DNA of 41,493 bases from Candidatus Faecimonas gallistercoris (GTDB lineage: Bacteria > Bacillota_I > Bacilli_A > RF39 > UBA660). Below are positions 36,606-41,493 of the stretch, piece after piece. The stretch is taken from the NCBI GenBank assembly GCA_018712565.1, contig DVGU01000006.1, positions 1 to 41,493 of the forward strand. Reading direction: 5' to 3'. Numbering within the stretch: the stretch's first letter is position 1; each line of letters starts with the position of its first letter. A program made the position numbers and the translations under genes. The notes beneath the pieces were generated by a model. The model was not told the DNA's origin and ran no database searches. It saw only the letters and a program-made list of their open reading frames with translations.

Positions 36606-37361
36606 CTATAAATCAATTCCCCAAAATAATCTATCAATTTTTTTATTGGTGTTTTCGATAGATTCTTTTCCAAAATATTTAGTATATTTTTCAATTTGTT
36701 CATCCGTTAGAGAACGATCTTCACCTAATTCTGGATCATCACCAACAATTAAAAAATTACCTGCAATAATATCATGTCCTATATCTCGATTAAGTGGTAA
36801 ACCTAAAATTTTACCTTCCTCATTGCAAATAATAGTAATATCATTGCAATTTTCGATATAAGTATATTCAATTAAACCTCCAACTAATTTTTGCTTTTCT
36901 TCTAATGTATTTTTAATTGTTTTTTTTACTGGTAATTTATTTGGTTCTACAAATAAAACATTTAAATTTCTTTGCAAATCTTTATCACTTCCTTTATCTA
37001 AAATATTTTCTTGCATTTCTTTTATATAACTAAACATATCATTAAATATCAGTTCTTTTTGTATAGCATCATAAACTTTTATATTTTTTTCTTGTAACAT
37101 ATCTCTAATTTCTAATAATTCATTTAAATCTCTACCTAGTTTATTTACACTAAAAACTAATAAATTACAGTCTTTATTTTCATTTATTAATTTCTTTAAA
37201 TTAACTTTTAAATCAAGTTTATTAGAAGTAGTTATATCGCTATACACTTTTAAAACATTAATTCCGTGGTTATCACATATTATTTTTATAGTATCGAGAT
37301 CATTTTTAGCCTTATAATCATCTTTAGCATAAATATATATTAATGTATCATTGATATTCAC
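36606..37361 (-). CDS. Degenerate serine-resolvase domain fused to DUF3846
   Basis: N-term LIYIYAKDDYK...LLVFSVNKLGRDLNELLEIRDMLQEKNIKVYDA; C-term LVGGLIEYTY...ITIICNEEGKILGLPLNRDI...DIIAGNFLIVGD. Confidence 0.75.
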   Translation of the reverse strand: MNINDTLIYIYAKDDYKAKNDLDTIKIICDNHGINVLKVYSDITTSNKLDLKVNLKKLINENKDCNLLVFSVNKLGRDLNELLEIRDMLQEKNIKVYDAIQKELIFNDMFSYIKEMQENILDKGSDKDLQRNLNVLFVEPNKLPVKKTIKNTLEEKQKLVGGLIEYTYIENCNDITIICNEEGKILGLPLNRDIGHDIIAGNFLIVGDDPELGEDRSLTDEQIEKYTKYFGKESIENTNKKIDRLFWGIDL

Positions 37362-37770
37362 TTAACAAAGCCTCCATTTCCTTTTGTTCTTCGGGAGTAC
37401 ACATTGTAGACTCACATCTTTTACCATTCCAAACCATAACACCATCTGGATCATAACTAATAGTAGGACTTGATGATTCATCTAAAGTATAATTATTATC
37501 CAATTCTTTTATTTCTAAAGGATAGATATAATAAATTACTTTGCTATCTTTTTTATATGAATTTAAATAGCCACTAACATATATATTTTTCCCTTTAAAC
37601 AAAACACTTTGATATCTTTTAATTAAATTGTTGTATAATCTAATTTTATAAAAAGAAGAATTATAGAGATTATCATCAATGTATTCATTTTGAACTATAT
37701 CAAAAAACATAAACTCATTATTGTTTATGTCTTTTTTAATTTCCGATATGCTGGTTATTTTTCCTATCAA
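37348..37770 (-). CDS. OB-fold/SSB-like protein
   Basis: FFDIVQNEYIDDN...FYKIRLYNNLIKRYQSVLFKGKNIYVSGYLNSYKKDSKVIYYIYPLEIKEL. Confidence 0.55.
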   Translation of the reverse strand: MIGKITSISEIKKDINNNEFMFFDIVQNEYIDDNLYNSSFYKIRLYNNLIKRYQSVLFKGKNIYVSGYLNSYKKDSKVIYYIYPLEIKELDNNYTLDESSSPTISYDPDGVMVWNGKRCESTMCTPEEQKEMEALLSEYQ

Positions 37771-37883
37771 TTCAACTTTATTTCTATTTATATTTCCACC
37801 TCCAATTAATTCATGAATAAATTAATTAAATTAATTTAATTTATAAATTATATATTCACTTATATATTTTTACTTATATATTT

Positions 37884-37948
37884 ATAGGATATTTTTGTCC
37901 TAACTAGATAGGACTTAATTATCCGTACCGATAGGACAATTTTGTCCT
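37884..37948. repeat. Three iteron-like repeats ATAGGA-N7-[AG]TCC[TG], spaced 24 and 23 bp
   Basis: ATAGGATATTTTTGTCCT (37884), ATAGGACTTAATTATCCG (37908), ATAGGACAATTTTGTCCT (37931). Confidence 0.6.
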
Positions 37949-38226
37949 TTGATATCATTTATATAAATCTTTCTTCTTAAATTATTTGGTTGTTTTTTAT
38001 CAATGACAATGTCAATGTAATTAGAAGATTCTAATTGATTTAATAATCTCCTAATAGTTCTTTCATCAACATTATTTATCTCACTCAAATACTTATTAGA
38101 TGCATGACAATAGCCATCATTTTTTGCAAGAGAAGATATTTGAGCAAATAAAATTCTAGCAAGTGGTGGTATTGATCCATCAGTATAAGTATAATCGTGT
38201 AATATTATAAACTTTGGAATTTTAGA
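37915..38226 (-). CDS. Winged-helix replication-initiator-like protein (no canonical start in frame)
   Basis: Hand translation KIPKFIILHDYTYTDGSIPPLARILFAQISSLAKNDGYCHASNKYLSEINNVDERTIRRLLNQLESSNYIDIVIDKKQPNNLRRKIYINDIKGQNCPIGTDN*; absent from the ORF track. Confidence 0.6.
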   Translation of the reverse strand, partial: SKIPKFIILHDYTYTDGSIPPLARILFAQISSLAKNDGYCHASNKYLSEINNVDERTIRRLLNQLESSNYIDIVIDKKQPNNLRRKIYINDIKGQNCPIGTDN

Positions 38227-38250
38227 TACTTACCATCACTCCAGTAATTT

Positions 38251-38886
38251 TTAATAAGTAGTAGTATTAGTTAAATAACCAATATATACTACTTGTGTAT
38301 CTTTGCTATTTTTTTTACAAGTAATCAATGTAATAGTTGTTTTATCATAATCTCTTATAATCTCAACTTTACCATCTTTAGGAGTATCATATATTTCAGT
38401 TAAAGAATACTCATATTTATAACCTTGATAATAAACATAAATTTTATCATTGATATTCATTCTATTTAAATTCTTAAAGAAAGATATATAACTTGCTCCG
38501 TTATGACTAGCAAGAACAAAATTACCATTTGTTACATTGGGCATGGTAGAATTATCTATTATTTGAATATTATAGTTTACATTGTTATAAGGACTACTAG
38601 GATCTACTAAACCTCGTTTTAAATCAATAGATGGTATTTCTAAAACTGCTATATAACTATAATCTTGTTTATCAATTTTTTCTTCCTTAATGGTAGCATT
38701 TTCAATACTAACTTCATTTTTTAGTGATATTTCTTTATTTAAAAATTCTTCAATTTTAATATCTGATTCTTTATCAAATTTTTCTATTTTAGAATAGTGA
38801 TATATAAGAATAAAAATACCGCTTGCTAATACTAGTAGTCCTATAATTTCAATTATTAGTTTACTTTTTCTTTTTACAGAAACCAT
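38251..38886 (-). CDS. Sortase
   Basis: N-terminal TM; IAVLEIPSIDL, FVLASHNG, TLITCKKNSKDTQVVYIGYL. Confidence 0.9.
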   Translation of the reverse strand: MVSVKRKSKLIIEIIGLLVLASGIFILIYHYSKIEKFDKESDIKIEEFLNKEISLKNEVSIENATIKEEKIDKQDYSYIAVLEIPSIDLKRGLVDPSSPYNNVNYNIQIIDNSTMPNVTNGNFVLASHNGASYISFFKNLNRMNINDKIYVYYQGYKYEYSLTEIYDTPKDGKVEIIRDYDKTTITLITCKKNSKDTQVVYIGYLTNTTTY

Positions 38887-41311
38887 AACCTATTAATCCT
38901 AATCCAGATATTACTAAAACAATACTTACTATAATTTCAAAATTTATATTACTTAATCCAGTATTTGGTACTTCAAACACTTCATTTGTCATAGTGCATT
39001 TTATAATTTCGTTATTTTCTTTAATCTCAAAATACATTTTCTCTGTATTAATTTTATAGCCACTTGGTGCTTCTTTTTCTAAAATGAAGTATCTGCCTAA
39101 AGGTAGTCTATCAATTTTAATTTGTCCTGACTCATCAGTTCTACCAGAAAAGACTAATTCTTCTTTATCGTTGTATATCTCTATTAAAGTGTTAGGTAGT
39201 GGTTCACTAGTTGAAAAATCCACTTTACTAAAGATCAGTGATCCAGTTGACACAAGATTTTCTAAATCAATAGTATAAAGAACTTCAGCAGTATATTGGT
39301 CTTTATATTCCAATTTAAAAGTGTAGATATTTGAATCTAAAACATGATTACTAACTGTTTTTAATTCTTTTAGATAGTATTCACCTAAATATAAGTTATC
39401 AATACTAGTATAACCATCCGCATTGGTTACTAATTCAGCAATTAATGTATCTTTTTCATATATTAAATTGCCTAAAGTATCATAAATATCTTCTTTAGCA
39501 TATAAACCAAAAACGACATTTTCTAAATTGATTTTATTAAAGACATAGCCATTTTCAGTTAGATCGATTTCTTCACCAAGTTTATTAATTTCAACTTTTC
39601 CTTTAACAGAAGTATTCTCAAACTCAAGTTCTATGATAGTTCCAAATACATCATCATTTTCAAAATTAGAATCTTCATTTATTGAAAATTCTAGTGCTTC
39701 AGAATTCCATAAATAACCATTAATTACTTGATCTATTTCTTCTAGGCGATAATTTCCAGAATTTAAAGGTAATGGTGTCATTAAAATTCCTTGTTCGTTT
39801 GTTTCAAACACACATTGAACTCTGTCCGTGGTTTGACAAACATATTCATTGTTATTTAAATCAAATATTTTAAATTTAATACCAGATAATGCTATAGTTT
39901 GTCCAGTATCAGCATCTACCTTAACAACTTTTAATTTAGCAGTTATTTCAGCATTAGCAAATACCTTATTAACTGTATCACCGAGTTCTTTTACTTCAAA
40001 TTCGTAATCTTCCAGCATTTCATGATTAGTAGTAGAAGTTAATTGTCTTAAAGTATATTTTCCATAAGGTAAGGTTACATATATTTTACCCTCTGAATCG
40101 GTAGTTACTTTAGTATATAATTGATTATTATGATCATATATACCAAATTCTACATTTGCCTCTGGTGTCATTATTCCAGTTTTATCTGTTGCTATTACTT
40201 TAGTAAATTCAAAATCACGAGTAATAACATCTTCTTTTACAATTAAACTAGCATTTATTTGCTCTAGGCTACTAGAAAAATAATATCTAGTTAAATCAAT
40301 TTGGTAACCCTCACTAGGAGTGATTTCTTGTAAATAGTATTCGCCTAATTTTGGTAGGTTATTGCTAATTGCATAACCATCATCATTAGTAGTAACTGTT
40401 TGAATTAAAGTATCAGTTTCAGCATCATAAATACCATAAATAGCACCACTTAAAGTTGCTAAACCTTGTGGAGTATTGGTATTATTATCCTTATCATATT
40501 TGGTAAATTCAATTTTACCACCTAAAGACTTGATATTTAAATCTGAATAAACTGGATCAACTGCCCCAGGGGAAAGTAGAGTTTGATGTCCCTCACTATA
40601 ATATACTAAATATTGAGTATTTAAATATTGTTTTTTTGCAAATCTAATTGTAATGTTTCCGACTGCAGTTGCTTTAACTGTTAGAGTATTATTATCTTCG
40701 TTTATATCGACATCAGCATTTTCTGATGAATAAACTTCATAATTCGATAATACCTTATTTGTATCATTTAATGTAATTTCTTCGCCAACATTTAAAGTAA
40801 TAGTAGTTCCATTAAATGATGGCTTCTTAGTATGATTATTTACTAAATTCATAATTTCTTGTTTTTCTTTATCTACATTATAAATCGTACCTCGATCATA
40901 TCTTTCAGAAGAAAAACCAACAGTTGATGTTCCCATTAGTTCCCAAAGTAGGGCTTGAGTTGCTGCTCTATATTCTCTTGTTTGATGATTAGGATAGTCA
41001 TAACCGTAATAAGCAATTAAAAGGGCTTTTTCTTTTTGTTCATTAGTATAATTAGTTACACTCCAATCACCCGTGTTATAAGATTCACCCTCTGGTATAG
41101 TAGGTTCGATACAATAAGCAGTTCTACCATTAAAAGAATAATCTTTTAAATACCAACTGCTATACTCACCTTTAAATGTATATGATTTAAACCAGTCTGT
41201 ATTTATTTTAGTAAGATTAACAGTTTGAGCATTAACAGTTTGAGTACCTAAAAGCATTAAAAGAGCAAATAAAGGAAACATCATTAATTTAATCATTTTT
41301 CTCACTTTCAA
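38861..41311 (-). CDS. Sortase-anchored surface adhesin: thioester-like domain + five Cna_B-type repeats + VPNTG anchor
   Basis: Signal peptide MKVRKMIKLMMFPLFALLMLLGTQTVNAQ, YCIEP...ATQALLWEL, repeated ...DGYxxxxNLPxGxYYLxE..., VPNTGLSN-TM-CKKKK. TTG/ATG start at 41311/41296 preferred (GGAGGA upstream) over the track start at 41482. Confidence 0.88.
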   Translation of the reverse strand: MKVRKMIKLMMFPLFALLMLLGTQTVNAQTVNLTKINTDWFKSYTFKGEYSSWYLKDYSFNGRTAYCIEPTIPEGESYNTGDWSVTNYTNEQKEKALLIAYYGYDYPNHQTREYRAATQALLWELMGTSTVGFSSERYDRGTIYNVDKEKQEIMNLVNNHTKKPSFNGTTITLNVGEEITLNDTNKVLSNYEVYSSENADVDINEDNNTLTVKATAVGNITIRFAKKQYLNTQYLVYYSEGHQTLLSPGAVDPVYSDLNIKSLGGKIEFTKYDKDNNTNTPQGLATLSGAIYGIYDAETDTLIQTVTTNDDGYAISNNLPKLGEYYLQEITPSEGYQIDLTRYYFSSSLEQINASLIVKEDVITRDFEFTKVIATDKTGIMTPEANVEFGIYDHNNQLYTKVTTDSEGKIYVTLPYGKYTLRQLTSTTNHEMLEDYEFEVKELGDTVNKVFANAEITAKLKVVKVDADTGQTIALSGIKFKIFDLNNNEYVCQTTDRVQCVFETNEQGILMTPLPLNSGNYRLEEIDQVINGYLWNSEALEFSINEDSNFENDDVFGTIIELEFENTSVKGKVEINKLGEEIDLTENGYVFNKINLENVVFGLYAKEDIYDTLGNLIYEKDTLIAELVTNADGYTSIDNLYLGEYYLKELKTVSNHVLDSNIYTFKLEYKDQYTAEVLYTIDLENLVSTGSLIFSKVDFSTSEPLPNTLIEIYNDKEELVFSGRTDESGQIKIDRLPLGRYFILEKEAPSGYKINTEKMYFEIKENNEIIKCTMTNEVFEVPNTGLSNINFEIIVSIVLVISGLGLIGYGFCKKKK

Positions 41312-41370
41312 TTTCGATCTCCTCCTTTTTTGAAATTCTACTTGATATAACACAAGCAGAGTATAAAAAA

Positions 41371-41410
41371 ATGACAAAATAAATTTTGTCATGCGTCCCT
41401 TTTCAGGGAC
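41371..41410. terminator. Back-to-back hairpins between divergent adhesin operon and next gene
   Basis: ATGACAAAAT-AA-ATTTTGTCAT (T run on minus) and GTCCCT-TTTC-AGGGAC (T run on plus). Confidence 0.6.
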
Positions 41411-41434
41411 TTTTTCTTTTGATATAATTCTATC

Positions 41435-41493
41435 ATGGAACATATGGATATTAATCAATTTAATTGTTGGGCCAAGAATCATATTTTTGATGA
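41435..41493 (+). CDS. N-terminus of a plus-strand gene truncated by window end
   Basis: ATG at 41435: MEHMDINQFNCWAKNHIFD...; divergent from all other element genes. Confidence 0.4.
   Translation, partial: MEHMDINQFNCWAKNHIFD

Larger units (their letters stand above)
18136..41493. mobile_element. Integrative conjugative element (one end in window; other end beyond 41493)
   Basis: Terminal large serine recombinase, TraG/VirD4, MobL-like relaxase, VirB4, VirB6/VirB2-like, SSB, M23 peptidase and cargo genes, all on one strand. Confidence 0.9.

Noticed and set aside
37800-37860. AT-only palindromes (AATTAAATTAATTTAATTAATTT) as separate operators
   Set aside because: Low-complexity A/T; better treated as the AT-rich part of the candidate origin.
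41312-41482. N-terminal extension MILGPTIKL... of the adhesin ORF
   Set aside because: Runs through hairpins and intergenic sequence; RBS and signal peptide support a start at 41311/41296.
1-41493. CRISPR array, tRNA or rRNA genes
   Set aside because: No regularly spaced direct repeats of CRISPR type and no cloverleaf or rRNA signatures noticed by eye; a tRNAscan/Infernal run was not possible.

Overview
AT-rich Firmicutes/Mollicutes-like window with two parts. (1) About 1-18135 is chromosome: an N-terminal fragment of an IS605-type TnpB, yceD-rpmF, an OpuC/EgtU-type ABC transporter, a NatAB-like exporter, an M18 aminopeptidase, a two-gene SufC/SufB-type Fe-S module, a GT2, and a cell-division/wall (dcw-like) block: FtsW, MraY, a coiled-coil membrane protein, an ASCH-cytidine deaminase fusion, and the C-terminal half of a PASTA-containing class B PBP. 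(2) About 18136-41493, and beyond the window, is an integrative conjugative element. It carries a large serine recombinase at its end, a TraG/VirD4 coupling protein, an orphan DNA methyltransferase, an XRE regulator, an ABC-F ribosome-protection-type ATPase, a tyrosine recombinase coupled to a MobL-like relaxase, an M23 peptidase, VirB4, PrgI-, VirB6- and VirB2-like proteins, two SSB/OB-fold proteins, an iteron-like replicon locus, a sortase and a thioester/Cna_B surface adhesin. Main second-look items: the element sits inside the dcw-locus PBP gene, between the expected SxxK and SxN regions, at a 12-bp palindrome with a 2-bp asymmetric centre; a promoter/leader-peptide/antiterminator/terminator cassette precedes the ASCH-deaminase fusion; a leader peptide with a three-segment RBS-sequestering switch precedes the ABC-F gene; a ~215-bp multi-hairpin region lies in the transfer module (oriT or ncRNA candidate); a 3 x ~23-bp iteron array lies next to an AT-rich tract and a winged-helix rep-like gene; two transfer/replication genes lack canonical starts; and a catalytically degenerate resolvase domain is fused to DUF3846. 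All calls are from reading the sequence; no searches were run.
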